From contig JAUMZL010000017.1 in the NCBI GenBank assembly GCA_030528155.1, forward strand, positions 1 to 51,000: a DNA stretch of 51,000 nt, given 5' to 3'. This document shows, in pieces, positions 1 to 8,972 of the stretch. This DNA is from Aerococcus sp. Its GTDB lineage: Bacteria; Bacillota; Bacilli; Lactobacillales; Aerococcaceae. Each line of letters starts with the position of its first letter. Position 1 is the first letter of the stretch. The translations under genes were made by a program, and so were the position numbers. The notes under the pieces were generated by a model. It saw only the letters and a list, made by a program, of their open reading frames with translations, did no database searches and was not told the DNA's origin.

Positions 1-416
1 TGATATATGTTAAAATAATTGTAGCTCATAGTTCTGCCCTTTCTGTGTGTTTTTGCTTAATGACAGTCTAGCAGCGCTATGAGTTTTTATGTATAAATCT
101 GTTTCATTTTATCTTACTCACGTGATAAAATCATCGCATGTTTTAATTTAGATGAGTAGTTAAATTAATGATACGTATGGCTTCGTCTGCTCTATAGTTT
201 GTCACTAAAAACAGGAAAGCTGAGCGCGAAATATTTTCATATCGATAAGTATTATCTTATTTTATTACTCACCCAAAGTTCCAACTTTTATTGCTCCTAT
301 ACTTTCTCTCGTTCAGTGTCATCTCTTTCTGTTTCATGACTACTTTCCCCCAAAAAAGTTACTCTGACATTTTTAGGTAAAACATCGCCCTATCGATTTT
401 CATCCCATTTTTCCGC
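1..416. other. Non-coding region left of rpsT
   Basis: I see no convincing gene here. The region is AT-rich. It holds a nested hairpin followed by a T-run (about 25-88, listed separately) and a second AT-rich inverted repeat with arms at 106-113 and 124-131. The rest shows no clear structure. The gene to the left lies outside the window, so this could be its 3' region or hold a small RNA. Confidence 0.5.
25..88 (+). ncRNA. Candidate small RNA or terminator: nested hairpin plus T-run
   Basis: Three nested pairings share one axis. CTCATAG (25-31) pairs with CTATGAG (77-83), CTGC (34-37) with GCAG (71-74), and CTGT (43-46) with ACAG (63-66). A run of five T follows at 84-88. An extended -10-like TGTTAAAAT lies just upstream (about 8-16). 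The structure could be a short stable RNA with its own terminator or the long terminator of a gene left of the window. I recognise no Rfam family. Confidence 0.35.
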
Positions 417-445
417 TTGCATATGCTTACCTTATTTTGTACAAT
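417..445 (+). promoter_or_regulatory. rpsT promoter
   Basis: TTGCAT (417-422) and TACAAT (440-445) are separated by 17 bp, a good sigma-A type promoter 58 bp upstream of the rpsT start. Confidence 0.7.
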
Positions 446-454
446 AGCAATGTT

Positions 455-471
455 AGTGATTAATAATCACT
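455..471 (+). promoter_or_regulatory. Inverted repeat in the rpsT leader
   Basis: AGTGAT (455-460) and ATCACT (466-471) form a perfect 6-bp stem around a 5-nt loop, just after the predicted transcription start. It may stabilise the 5' end or take part in S20 feedback control. The function is inference. Confidence 0.35.
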
Positions 472-502
472 CTATTCTAATCTGGAAAGTTGAGGTGTCA
501 AG

Positions 503-757
503 ATGCCAACGATTAAATCCGCGATTAAACGCGACCGTCAAGCGAAAAAAGCCAATGCTCAAAACTCTTCTTACAAGAGTGCAATGCGTACAGCAATCAA
601 ACGTTTTGATCAAGCTGTCGTAGCTGGTGCTGATAACAAAGAAGAATTATTCCACAAAGCCAGCAAATTAGTTGACAAAGCTGTCAGCAAAAACCTCATT
701 CATCAAAACAAGGCAGCCCGCGAAAAATCTCGCATGGCAAAAAAATTAAATGCCTAA
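503..757 (+). CDS. rpsT: 30S ribosomal protein S20
   Basis: This 84-residue, Lys/Arg-rich helical protein matches bacterial S20 in length and pattern: N-terminal [10 protein letters not shown], a central [11 protein letters not shown] segment, and a C-terminal [16 protein letters not shown] segment. S20 is a primary 16S rRNA binder in the 30S body and is needed early in assembly. The ATG is preceded by GAGGTG (492-497) at 5-nt spacing. It is monocistronic, with its own promoter and a strong terminator that also faces the convergent holA. In many Firmicutes rpsT lies beside holA, as here. Confidence 0.97.
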   Translation: MPTIKSAIKRDRQAKKANAQNSSYKSAMRTAIKRFDQAVVAGADNKEELFHKASKLVDKAVSKNLIHQNKAAREKSRMAKKLNA

Positions 758-765
758 TGACATAA

Positions 766-800
766 AATCCGAAAGCTTTTGATTCGCTTTCGGATTTTTT
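766..800. terminator. Bidirectional terminator between rpsT and holA
   Basis: An 11-bp perfect stem (766-776 with 786-796) around a 9-nt loop is followed by a T-run (795-800). On the opposite strand the hairpin is followed by TTTTATG, so it can also end holA transcripts. Confidence 0.9.
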
Positions 801-836
801 GTTGGGCTTTTTTAATTAGCAGGACTAGTTTTCCCA

Positions 837-1874
837 TTAGTGTGCTTGAGCACGCTCCTCAGCGAATTTAAGGATGAACCATTCCAACCCCAAGTTCTGA
901 TCAATTTGTCCTGTCTTCATTTGATCTTCAAGTTCAATCAGTTGCTGATAACCCTGGATCAGTCGCGTTGTAGAATAACGATTAATCTGTTTCATTGCCA
1001 TTTTTACCCGAAAAGGATGCGCATTGATTGCTTTGGCAATTTCGCCTTGTCCATAACCCACTTGTCGCAATAAAGCGACCTGGGTGTACAGACGGAAGTT
1101 CGCACTCAACAGAGCCAAAATAGCGATCGGTTGTTGTTTCTCTGCAATTAATGTCCGATACAGCTGAATAGCCGGCTTGACCGCCTGCTGCATCACATAA
1201 TCGCTCAAGTGAAAAATATTATCATCCAATGACGGTGCCACCACCAGCTTGACTGCTGCACTGGTGATATTTTGCGCCTCACTAACAAATAAAATGAGTT
1301 TATTGACTTCCTCCATGGTGCGCGTCAATTCATAGTTCGTGCGCTCTAACAGGAGAGTGAGTGTTTGACGATCGATGGTTTTGCCTTCATTGAAGATATA
1401 TTGTTTCACATAATCGGTCACTTCACGTTCATTTAGTGGCTTAGCTTCCACTATCTCCGCCTGCTTTTTAAAAGCTTTTACTACCTTTTTCCGATTATCC
1501 AACTTCTCGTAGGGAGCCTGAAAACAGATCACGACATCAGGATTGGGATTTTCTAAGTAATCGAGTAAGATCTGTTCATTCTCTTTACGTTTGGCGCGCT
1601 CAGTGCCGAGGAAGGCGGCATTTTTCACCCAAATTAAACGCTGCGCAGTAAAGAAAGACACCGTATTTGCCTCCACAATCACATCGTCTAAGGTCGCATC
1701 GTCCATATCGATCCGAGCAAAATTAAAATCATCCAGTGTCGTCTTTGCGCCTAAAACAGCGGTAATCAGCGTCTCTTCAAACCAATCCATGAGGTAAGTT
1801 TCTGTCCCATACAGTAGATACACGGGAGCCAACTGATGCTGTTTGAGCTGAGTGATGCTTTGTTGAAATGACAT
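837..1874 (-). CDS. holA: DNA polymerase III subunit delta
   Basis: This 345-residue protein is the clamp-loader delta subunit (YqeN in Bacillus). It opens the beta sliding clamp within the clamp-loader complex. The N-terminal APVYLLYGTETYLMD segment is typical of the delta AAA+-like domain, and the C-terminal part (about 215-340) fits the helical collar domain. Length agrees with the family. The ATG has AAAGGAGT upstream. It lies 30 bp downstream of comEC in the same direction, so it is probably the last gene of comEA-comEC-holA, an arrangement common in Firmicutes. Confidence 0.95.
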   Translation of the reverse strand: MSFQQSITQLKQHQLAPVYLLYGTETYLMDWFEETLITAVLGAKTTLDDFNFARIDMDDATLDDVIVEANTVSFFTAQRLIWVKNAAFLGTERAKRKENEQILLDYLENPNPDVVICFQAPYEKLDNRKKVVKAFKKQAEIVEAKPLNEREVTDYVKQYIFNEGKTIDRQTLTLLLERTNYELTRTMEEVNKLILFVSEAQNITSAAVKLVVAPSLDDNIFHLSDYVMQQAVKPAIQLYRTLIAEKQQPIAILALLSANFRLYTQVALLRQVGYGQGEIAKAINAHPFRVKMAMKQINRYSTTRLIQGYQQLIELEDQMKTGQIDQNLGLEWFILKFAEERAQAH

Positions 1875-1904
1875 AATGTGACTCCTTTTCTTCGTAACCT
1901 CCCT

Positions 1905-4217
1905 CTATTGTACCGTTTTTATCCACCAGCTGTCATGGAAATAATAGTAGTGGATTGCACCTTGCTGATCGGTTCGATAGATTTTGACATGATGCGCGTT
2001 CAAATCCTCAATGACTCGTTTCCCCGGGTGCCCATAGCGATTCTTCTTTCCCACTGAGATGAAAGCCATTTTTGGTTTAATTTGAGTAAGCCAATCTGTT
2101 TTTGTGGAGTGATCAGAACCGTGATGTGCTACCTTTAAAACGTCAATCTTCCAATGCTTATCCTTAAGACGTTTAGCCACTTTATTCTCATTCTCACCGA
2201 CCAAGTCCCCTGTAAATAAAAAAGTTTTGGGACCGAACTGCCCGTATAAAACAAGCGAGGTTTCATTCCCACCTTCTCCCACCTGATCTGGTGATAATAC
2301 AGTTAATGTTACTTGATTCTTAAGCGTCACAGCGTCCCCACTTTTTAGCCAAACAATCGTCGGGTGGGGAGCTAGACTTCCCTTTAAGGCATGTTGCACG
2401 ATCTTTTGTCCCTTAGCACTATTCTTCATTCCGATCGGCAGATACAGTCGTTTCACGGGAATGTTCGCCATAATTTCTGCCATAGCGCCAATATGATCTT
2501 GATCAGCATGGGTGATGAACATCCCATCCAACTGCCGGCATCCCTGCGCTTTAAGGCTAGGAATAATTTTTCGACTGGCAACACTTTTATGTTGGCGCTC
2601 CTGCCAACGCTCCTGCTTAAAAATTGGAGCTTCACAGGCATCAATCAAATAACTCCCTCGTTGATGAGGAAGTTCTAGGTAATGTGTATCGCCCTGTCCA
2701 ACATCGAGCGTGGCTACCTGCCCGCGAGGATCCAAGAACGGACTGATAAAGAGCAGACACAAGGCACTCACCAATAGTACTCTGCCTTTGTGTTGGTGGC
2801 GCATGGTAATTTTACTATTCAAGTAATAGAGAATCGCAATGACCAGTATCACCATCACCAGCAATCCAGGACTTCCCACACGCCACTGCAGAAAATGCCA
2901 TTGAGAAAGTGCCTGACTCCCCCACTCCAGAAAATGAATCATCTTAGCTACGCCCCATTGTAAGCCATATAGAAAACCACTCATCCCTAAAGCGTGTGCT
3001 ACCAGGAGAATGAGCAGCAGTGGCATTAAGAATACGGTGAATACACCTGCAAATAGTTCTCCAAAGAATACCGCCACCCAGGAGAATTCATGATAGTTCA
3101 TGATTAAGAAAGGCATCGTGACCAAGACGCACCAAAAACTAAGTTGCATCCCAGCTAGCCACCTTTTCTGTTGGGACGGACGTTGCCCCATAAATCGCAA
3201 TAAAAAGGCTAAAGCATAGCTCAATTGGAAACTTAAAGAAAAAATAGCCAATGGATAGAGCAATAGAATTAAAAACATGCTCCAACAGGTCACACTAAGT
3301 GGTGAGAGCGTACGCCGCCAGCGTTTGAACAAATGGGGCAGACCATAATCTCCGATGGCGCGGATCATTCCATATGGCCAACCTAGCAAGCTACCATAGA
3401 TCACTAAAAGTGCGATGGTCAACCCATCCAACCAATCCAAACGTATACCTACCCGTAGTCCTATCTGCTTCAGAATAGTTACGAGTAAATTGACGTGAAA
3501 ACCGGAAATGCTGAAGAGGTGAATAAGCCCAATCACCTGATAGCTTGTGATTACTTCTGGGTCAAGAGCTTTGGCATCATTAAAAAACAGGGACTGCATA
3601 TATTGTCCTACTACCGGAATAGCGAGCGTCCCCAAGGCGTCGTGCCACTGCCTTGCTAAATTAGCAATCATCACCCCAAAGCCCTTAGTCATCCCTAGTG
3701 TTGTGATGGTTTTGGCCTCCATGATCCAGGTGATATTGTGGCTGTGCAGATAATGCTGATAGTCAAACGTCCCAAAATTCGTTGCCTGGTTGGGGAGCTG
3801 CACGTCACCTTGTACGTTCAAAATCACACTTTTAGTCAAAGTCTGCCAAGCAACCTGCTCACTTGGAGATTTTAACTGATAAAAAATAGGAATTTTTTCC
3901 TGCCAACGTTGCCCCAATACGCGCCCCGTTAACATTAATTGATCGCCATCCACCCTCACATCTGTTCCTAAAACGAGCACACGTAGCGTCTGCGCCCCAC
4001 TATGAAGCACTGTTTGATGCCAGTAGAAGAAGAGAAGGATAGCCCCAATCCCGACTCCCTGCAGGATGAAATACGTTCGGCGCCATTGATGATTTTTCTC
4101 CTGCAACATGCGGAGGGTGAAATAGCCAAAGAGTATCCAAGTTAAGGGAGCGGGGCATAAACACGCCACTACTAATAGCAGTTCGCCAAGCGCTATAAAA
4201 ACCATGAGACTACACAC
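1905..4217 (-). CDS. comEC: DNA internalization competence protein ComEC/Rec2
   Basis: This 770-residue polytopic membrane protein forms the channel through which single-stranded transforming DNA enters the cell. Two hydrophobic helices open the protein. An OB-like DUF4131 region lies at about 70-170 and the multi-helix competence domain at about 205-490. A C-terminal metallo-beta-lactamase domain carries HADQDHIG (570-577), FTGD (about 668-671) and an HHGSDHS motif (about 698-704), so the presumed nuclease site is intact. The first in-frame start is a GTG overlapping the comEA stop codon (8-bp overlap), suggesting translational coupling. An ATG four codons later is an alternative. The gene appears full length. 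Confidence 0.95.
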   Translation of the reverse strand: MCSLMVFIALGELLLVVACLCPAPLTWILFGYFTLRMLQEKNHQWRRTYFILQGVGIGAILLFFYWHQTVLHSGAQTLRVLVLGTDVRVDGDQLMLTGRVLGQRWQEKIPIFYQLKSPSEQVAWQTLTKSVILNVQGDVQLPNQATNFGTFDYQHYLHSHNITWIMEAKTITTLGMTKGFGVMIANLARQWHDALGTLAIPVVGQYMQSLFFNDAKALDPEVITSYQVIGLIHLFSISGFHVNLLVTILKQIGLRVGIRLDWLDGLTIALLVIYGSLLGWPYGMIRAIGDYGLPHLFKRWRRTLSPLSVTCWSMFLILLLYPLAIFSLSFQLSYALAFLLRFMGQRPSQQKRWLAGMQLSFWCVLVTMPFLIMNYHEFSWVAVFFGELFAGVFTVFLMPLLLILLVAHALGMSGFLYGLQWGVAKMIHFLEWGSQALSQWHFLQWRVGSPGLLVMVILVIAILYYLNSKITMRHQHKGRVLLVSALCLLFISPFLDPRGQVATLDVGQGDTHYLELPHQRGSYLIDACEAPIFKQERWQERQHKSVASRKIIPSLKAQGCRQLDGMFITHADQDHIGAMAEIMANIPVKRLYLPIGMKNSAKGQKIVQHALKGSLAPHPTIVWLKSGDAVTLKNQVTLTVLSPDQVGEGGNETSLVLYGQFGPKTFLFTGDLVGENENKVAKRLKDKHWKIDVLKVAHHGSDHSTKTDWLTQIKPKMAFISVGKKNRYGHPGKRVIEDLNAHHVKIYRTDQQGAIHYYYFHDSWWIKTVQ

Positions 4218-4884
4218 AGACTTCGGCGCGCAACTTCTCTACGGTTTTCGCCCCAATGCCACTGACCTTACTGAGATCATCCACACTCTGAAAAGACCCA
4301 TTCTGCTCGCGATAATTCACAATGTCTTCAGCTTTTTTCTCCCCAATCCCTGAAATGGTCATTAATTCTTCTTTCGTTGCGGTATTGATATTGACTAACT
4401 TATTATTGCCCGAAGACTGTGGACTGGAGGATGCTACAGGCGACTGGAACGCACCCTTAGTTTCTTCTCCCTGTTTAGGTATATAAATCACCATTTGATC
4501 GGCCACTTTTTGGGAAAAATTTACTTGTGTTTCATCCGCTTCTCCTGCTACGCCACCAGCCAGAGCAACCGCGTCATGTACACGCATCGTCTCATCAACA
4601 GGATAAACACCAGGCTTGTTAACTGCTCCTTTGATATCGACATACCACTGTTCTTTAATAGAGGAGGATGAAGCTGCAGCATCCTTGGAGGAAGTAGTTT
4701 CAAGCGATGCCTCACTTGTTTCAACACTGTCCCACGCTTCTCCCTTTGCTACCTCATCGTGACCGCCTAAAATAACCATTCCCACTACAATGAGCATGCC
4801 AATAACGATAAGAACACCCGTACTGATTGCTTTCCAATGCGTGCGAGCTTGCTTTAGTAATTGTGTCCAATCTATCTGTTCCAT
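4210..4884 (-). CDS. comEA: Competence DNA receptor ComEA
   Basis: This 224-residue membrane-anchored DNA-binding protein pulls transforming DNA through the wall and hands it to ComEC. One transmembrane segment lies at about 18-40, followed by a Ser/Thr-rich linker (about 50-75). An SLBB domain at about 80-140 contains VDIKGAVNKPGVYPV. Two helix-hairpin-helix motifs at the C-terminus carry ISGIGEKKAE and VSGIGAKTVE. The ATG follows AAAGGAGAT at good spacing. comEB (dCMP deaminase), found between comEA and comEC in Bacillus, is absent. Confidence 0.95.
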   Translation of the reverse strand: MEQIDWTQLLKQARTHWKAISTGVLIVIGMLIVVGMVILGGHDEVAKGEAWDSVETSEASLETTSSKDAAASSSSIKEQWYVDIKGAVNKPGVYPVDETMRVHDAVALAGGVAGEADETQVNFSQKVADQMVIYIPKQGEETKGAFQSPVASSSPQSSGNNKLVNINTATKEELMTISGIGEKKAEDIVNYREQNGSFQSVDDLSKVSGIGAKTVEKLRAEVCV

Positions 4885-4968
4885 TGTGCGATCTCCTTTC
4901 TGTTACACAATCACTATTAAATACGCGCGCACACCAGAAATTCGCTTAGCCAGAGATCAGGTGCCATC

Positions 4969-5010
4969 AAAAAAAAGCACCGATCATTGCGATCGATGCC
5001 TTCTGTGCTT
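4969..5010 (-). terminator. Terminator downstream of pgm
   Basis: Read on the minus strand, AAGCAC (5010-5005) pairs with GTGCTT (4980-4975), with an inner CGATC/GATCG pairing and a bulge. A run of eight T follows. Confidence 0.7.
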
Positions 5011-5023
5011 ATCTCATAAGCCT

Positions 5024-6745
5024 TTAATCAGCAAATTGGTTAACAAAGGCTTCATATTGACTAATTTGTTGCTGAGCAGCCTCATCGTCTGCGGCAACCG
5101 TACCGATGTAAAATTTAATCTTCGGTTCCGTACCACTTGGGCGAACGGCAATCCAGGTCCGATCAGCCAGGTAGAACTTCAACACGTTTGCTTTTTCAAT
5201 GGCGATCGGTTCTGTCTCGCCATTTGCGAGATAACGCGTTGCATTCTGATAATCTTCAACCGTTTCGACCGCCACACCAGCTATAGCGCTTGGCATATCA
5301 CTACGCAAGCCGCTCATGATTTCAGCAATCTTCATTGCGCCTTCTTGACCGGAAAGTTTCACAGAGAGGGTCTTTTCTGCATAGTGACCATACGTCTGGA
5401 AGATTTCTAATAAGCCATCATATGGCGTCTTCCCTTGTTTCTTGTAGTAAGCCGCTAATTCCGCAAAGAGCACCGCCGTTTGAACAGCGTCTTTATCACG
5501 AACGAACGGTTGAATCAAGAAGCCATAGCTTTCTTCAAACCCAAAGACAAAGGTATGCTCGCCAGTCTTTTCGTAGTTCTTGATCTGTTCGGCAATAAAT
5601 TTGAACCCGGTCAAGGTATTCACTGTGCCCACTTGGAAATGCTTCGTGATGGCAGCTGGCAATTCACTCGATACGATGGATTTTACGATCACACTGTTTT
5701 CAGGTAAATCATTGGCATGAGAACGTGCCGTCAAAATATATTGCGTCAGGAGTGCTCCGATTTGGTTTCCGGTCAAAATGCGATATTCACCATCTGGCAT
5801 CTTCACACCAACCCCCATCCGGTCAGCATCGGGATCGGTCGCAATCAACACGTCCGCATGATTCTTCTTCCCATATGCCATCGCATATTCAAAAGCACTC
5901 GCTTCTTCTGGGTTTGGTGATTTCAATGTAGAAAAGTCCGCATTTGGTTCACGCTGTTCATCGATGTAAATGACTTGTTTGAACCCAGCTCGCTCAAATG
6001 CCTGTTCTACCAATAATTGCCCTGTCCCTTGCAGTGGGGTGTAGACAATCGAGACTTCGTCGCTCACTTCTTTGATGATATCATGATCAATCGTGACTTT
6101 TTCAACCTGATCGAGGTAATCATTATCGACATCGGTGCCAATCACTTGGTACAAGCCATCTGCTTTTAATTGGTCCAGATCAGCCACTGGAATGGTCAGC
6201 GGATCAACATCCTTAATATGGTTGGTCAACGCTGCTGCGTCTTCCGGCGTCATCTGACCTCCGTCTTCGCCATATACTTTGTACCCATTGTACTCTTTCG
6301 TATTGTGGCTCGCAGTGATCATGATCCCCGTGTAGGTTTTCAAATGACGCACGGCATAGGATAGTTCAGGGGTTGGGCGCACACCTTCGAAGACGTACGT
6401 TTTGATACCATGGTTACCGAGCACTTTTGCTGATTCCAAGGCAAATTCTAATGAATGGTGACGTCCATCATAAGCAATCGCTACCCCGCGTTCAACTGCT
6501 TTTGCCCCGTAAGCTTCCATTAAACGGGCTAATCCTTCCGTTGCTAAGCGGACAGTATAGATATTCATACGGTTAATGCCTGCACCCATTAAGCCCCGCA
6601 TACCAGCTGTCCCGAAATCAATCGCTTGATAAAAAGCGTCTGCTAATGCTGCTTCATCACCTGAAATACTATCTAGATCAGCTTTCACTTGTGGATCCAG
6701 ATCATTTGCTGTTTTCCAGGCCTCATACGTTTCTTTCCATCCCAT
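5024..6745 (-). CDS. pgm: Phospho-sugar mutase (alpha-phosphoglucomutase)
   Basis: This 573-residue alpha-D-phosphohexomutase interconverts glucose-1-phosphate and glucose-6-phosphate. All four active-site segments are visible. The phosphoserine loop TASHN has its catalytic serine at 146. The metal loop DPDADR has Asp304, 306 and 308. The sugar loop GFEESYG and the phosphate loop RPSGTEPK are both present. The residue after TASHN is Thr where many homologs have Pro. It links MalP (glucose-1-phosphate producer, 44-47 kb) and GalU (glucose-1-phosphate consumer, 8-9 kb) to glycolysis. It has its own promoter and terminator. The ATG has AGAAGGGATG upstream. Confidence 0.93.
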   Translation of the reverse strand: MGWKETYEAWKTANDLDPQVKADLDSISGDEAALADAFYQAIDFGTAGMRGLMGAGINRMNIYTVRLATEGLARLMEAYGAKAVERGVAIAYDGRHHSLEFALESAKVLGNHGIKTYVFEGVRPTPELSYAVRHLKTYTGIMITASHNTKEYNGYKVYGEDGGQMTPEDAAALTNHIKDVDPLTIPVADLDQLKADGLYQVIGTDVDNDYLDQVEKVTIDHDIIKEVSDEVSIVYTPLQGTGQLLVEQAFERAGFKQVIYIDEQREPNADFSTLKSPNPEEASAFEYAMAYGKKNHADVLIATDPDADRMGVGVKMPDGEYRILTGNQIGALLTQYILTARSHANDLPENSVIVKSIVSSELPAAITKHFQVGTVNTLTGFKFIAEQIKNYEKTGEHTFVFGFEESYGFLIQPFVRDKDAVQTAVLFAELAAYYKKQGKTPYDGLLEIFQTYGHYAEKTLSVKLSGQEGAMKIAEIMSGLRSDMPSAIAGVAVETVEDYQNATRYLANGETEPIAIEKANVLKFYLADRTWIAVRPSGTEPKIKFYIGTVAADDEAAQQQISQYEAFVNQFAD

Positions 6746-6782
6746 AGTATCATCCCTTCTAAACTAACCTCTTGACGCTTTT

Positions 6783-6788
6783 ATTATA
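6783..6788 (-). promoter_or_regulatory. Probable pgm -10 element
   Basis: A perfect TATAAT on the minus strand lies about 38 bp upstream of the pgm start. No good -35 lies at 16-18 bp, so the promoter call rests on the -10 and position. Confidence 0.45.
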
Positions 6789-6854
6789 CCCTACCTGATT
6801 TGAATGGGTAGCGCGAATAGCGAAATTATTTTTTCTTTAAAACGTCAATGTTAG

Positions 6855-6875
6855 GAAAGAAAGCGGTTCGCTTCT
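6855..6875 (-). terminator. Weak terminator candidate after trxB
   Basis: On the minus strand AAGCG and CGCTT (6873-6869 and 6865-6861) form a short hairpin with a 3-nt loop followed by a T/C-rich tail. It is weak and some read-through into pgm is likely. Confidence 0.35.
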
Positions 6876-6895
6876 AACGCTAGCGCTACACTTCT

Positions 6896-7837
6896 TTAGT
6901 CGTTATCAGAAAGTGAGGTGATGTAGTCATAGGCTCCTTGCCCTGCAATTCCCCCGTCACCGACAGCCGTCGAAATTTGGCGCAAATGTTTTTTACGTAC
7001 GTCGCCTGCTGCGAAAATACCAGGCACAGTCGTTTTCATTTCTTCGTTGGTCAGGATCCATCCCTCTTCATCGGTGATACCGAGGTCCTTCAAACCGTCC
7101 GTATTAGGGACAAGGCCGATGTAGATGAAGACACCATCTGCAGGAATTTCTTCCTCATTGCCATTTTCTTTGTTAGCCACGATGATTTTCGTCACCTTGG
7201 TCCCGTCACCTTCAATCCGTTTTACTTCGCTATCCCAGGTAAAGGACATCTTGTCATTACTGAAGGCACGATCCTGTAAAATCTTTTGGGCGCGCAATTG
7301 ATTACGGCGATGCACGAGATTAACGCCATTCGCAAATTGAGTGAGGTAGGTCCCTTCCTCAACGGCAGAGTCGCCTCCACCGATAACCTTGACATTTTTA
7401 TTCTTGAAAAAAGCACCATCGCAAACCGCACAGTAGCTGACCCCGCGTCCCTGATATTCCTGTTCACCAGGAACATTCAAATTACGGTGCACGGCCCCAG
7501 TGGCTAAAACAATCGCCTTAGCTCTGTAGGTCGCGCTATCCGTATGAATCGTATGGTATGGCGTGCCTGGTTCAATCTGTTTCACGACACCGTAAGCATA
7601 TTCTGCGCCAAATTGCATCGCACTGTCGTACATTTCTGTGGCTAAATCGGCACCTTGAATATGTTTAAAACCAGGATAGTTTTCCACCTCAGCTGTATTT
7701 AACAATTCTCCACCTGGGACTCCCCGCTCTAACACCAATACTGATAAATTCGCCCGTGATGCATAAAGTGCTGCCGTCAATCCAGCCGGGCCACTGCCAA
7801 CAACAACGACATCGTATGATTTCATTTCTTCACTCAT
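6896..7837 (-). CDS. trxB: Thioredoxin-disulfide reductase
   Basis: This 313-residue FAD/NADPH enzyme reduces thioredoxin. The FAD motif GSGPAGLTAALYASR is near the N-terminus. The redox pair is in CAVC (Cys136, Cys139), with Val where CATC is usual. The NADPH motif GGGDSAVEE and the second FAD motif AAGDVRKK follow. The reading frame extends upstream to 7864, but GGAAGGAGT lies 7 nt before the ATG at 7837, so that start (MSEEMKSYDVVVVGSG) is chosen. A good promoter lies 47 bp upstream. It is probably monocistronic. Confidence 0.96.
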   Translation of the reverse strand: MSEEMKSYDVVVVGSGPAGLTAALYASRANLSVLVLERGVPGGELLNTAEVENYPGFKHIQGADLATEMYDSAMQFGAEYAYGVVKQIEPGTPYHTIHTDSATYRAKAIVLATGAVHRNLNVPGEQEYQGRGVSYCAVCDGAFFKNKNVKVIGGGDSAVEEGTYLTQFANGVNLVHRRNQLRAQKILQDRAFSNDKMSFTWDSEVKRIEGDGTKVTKIIVANKENGNEEEIPADGVFIYIGLVPNTDGLKDLGITDEEGWILTNEEMKTTVPGIFAAGDVRKKHLRQISTAVGDGGIAGQGAYDYITSLSDND

Positions 7838-7883
7838 TGAAAAACTCCTTCCAGCGTGCCTCATATCCGCTTATGTCGCTTCC

Positions 7884-7912
7884 ATTCTATACACTTACTT
7901 TTAATCAGTCAA
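7884..7912 (-). promoter_or_regulatory. trxB promoter
   Basis: On the minus strand TTGACT (7912-7907) and TAGAAT (7889-7884) are separated by exactly 17 bp. Confidence 0.65.
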
Positions 7913-7950
7913 ACATCAGAATCTCTCGCCTCACTCATGATTCACTAGAG

Positions 7951-7999
7951 CGAAAAGATGCCACCGCTATCAACACCACTTCTCCTAGTGGCTTTTCGA
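7951..7999. repeat. Bulged inverted repeat between galU and trxB
   Basis: CGAAAA plus GCCAC (7951-7964, with a 3-nt bulge) pairs with GTGGC plus TTTTCG (7988-7999). The 23-nt loop contains a second CCAC that could pair alternatively. It lies between the galU terminator and the trxB promoter. Function unknown. Confidence 0.4.
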
Positions 8000-8032
8000 T
8001 AGAAAGAAAGCTTGAGTTCTCCCCTCAAGCCT
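8000..8032 (-). terminator. Terminator of the hprK-lgt-gpsA-galU operon
   Basis: On the minus strand GCTTGAG (8030-8024) pairs with CTCAAGC (8016-8010) around a 7-nt loop, followed by a T/C-rich tail. Confidence 0.75.
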
Positions 8033-8066
8033 TCGCGATTCTCATTTGCTGATGCCAGGTTGTTCA

Positions 8067-8942
8067 TCAAAGCTGTTCTTCCAAGCTCAGAATATAGCGT
8101 TTCAGATCTTCACGATATTCTGGTTGATCCAACCCATAATCAATAATCGTTTGCATATAGCCCAATTTATTTCCGACGTCGTAGCGTTTACCTTTAAATT
8201 CAAGGGCAAACACCCGTTGCGTTTTATTCAAACGGTCGATGGCGTCGGTCAATTGAATTTCGTTACCTGCCCCTGGTTCTTGCGTTTCTAACAAGTCAAA
8301 GATTTCTGGGGTTAACAAGTACCGCCCAACGATCGCCAAGTTACTTGGCGCATCTTTTGGATCAGGTTTTTCCACAAATTGCCGCACGTTATAGATACCT
8401 TCACGCAACTCCCCTTCTGGATCAATAACCCCATACTTATTGGTTTCTTCGTGTGGCACCGGGATTACCGCAATATTTGATGCGTGAGTTTGTTCATAGC
8501 TGTCGATCAATTGGCGCGTCAATGGTACCTCATCCATCATCAAATCATCCCCAAGCATCACAACAAACGGTTCGTCGCCAACAAAGGCTTTGGCCTGTAA
8601 GACCGCATCCCCTAACCCACGCGGATAGGATTGACGTTTGAAGAAAATATTGAGTCCAGTATTTTCATTCATGATTCGAACGAGATCATCGCGCCCTTTT
8701 TCTACGAGGAACCCTTCCAATTCAACGTTAGAGTCGAAGTTGTCTTCGATCGCTCGTTTGCTTTTCCCGGTAATAATCAACACATCTTCAATCCCAGAAG
8801 CAATCGCTTCCTCAACAATAAACTGAATGGTAGGTTTATTGACGATTGGTAACATTTCTTTGGCGAGGGCTTTGGTTGCAGGGAGGAAGCGGGTCCCAAA
8901 TCCTGCTGCCGGAATAATTGCTTTCGTCACTTTTTTCTTCAC
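8067..8942 (-). CDS. galU: UTP-glucose-1-phosphate uridylyltransferase
   Basis: This 291-residue nucleotidyltransferase makes UDP-glucose from UTP and glucose-1-phosphate for glycolipid, teichoic acid and polysaccharide synthesis. The N-terminal [18 protein letters not shown] is the nucleotide-binding loop. [13 protein letters not shown], the GDDLM metal region and VEKP follow as in the family. The start is GTG (GTG AAG AAA AAA) with GGAGT about 10 nt upstream. No better in-frame start is visible. It is the last gene of hprK-lgt-gpsA-galU, 30 bp after gpsA. Confidence 0.96.
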   Translation of the reverse strand: MKKKVTKAIIPAAGFGTRFLPATKALAKEMLPIVNKPTIQFIVEEAIASGIEDVLIITGKSKRAIEDNFDSNVELEGFLVEKGRDDLVRIMNENTGLNIFFKRQSYPRGLGDAVLQAKAFVGDEPFVVMLGDDLMMDEVPLTRQLIDSYEQTHASNIAVIPVPHEETNKYGVIDPEGELREGIYNVRQFVEKPDPKDAPSNLAIVGRYLLTPEIFDLLETQEPGAGNEIQLTDAIDRLNKTQRVFALEFKGKRYDVGNKLGYMQTIIDYGLDQPEYREDLKRYILSLEEQL

Positions 8943-8972
8943 TGCAAATCACACTCCTATTCGTGCAGTTTT

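Noticed and set aside
4790-5410. 206-codon open frame on the plus strand
   Set aside because: It lies opposite comEA and pgm, has low-complexity composition and no ribosome site. Both minus-strand genes are certain.
7838-7864. Longer N-terminus of trxB
   Set aside because: The clear Shine-Dalgarno sits inside this extension, and family members start at the shorter position. The same reasoning shortened sbcD, phoP, the TatD-like gene and the operon pstS.
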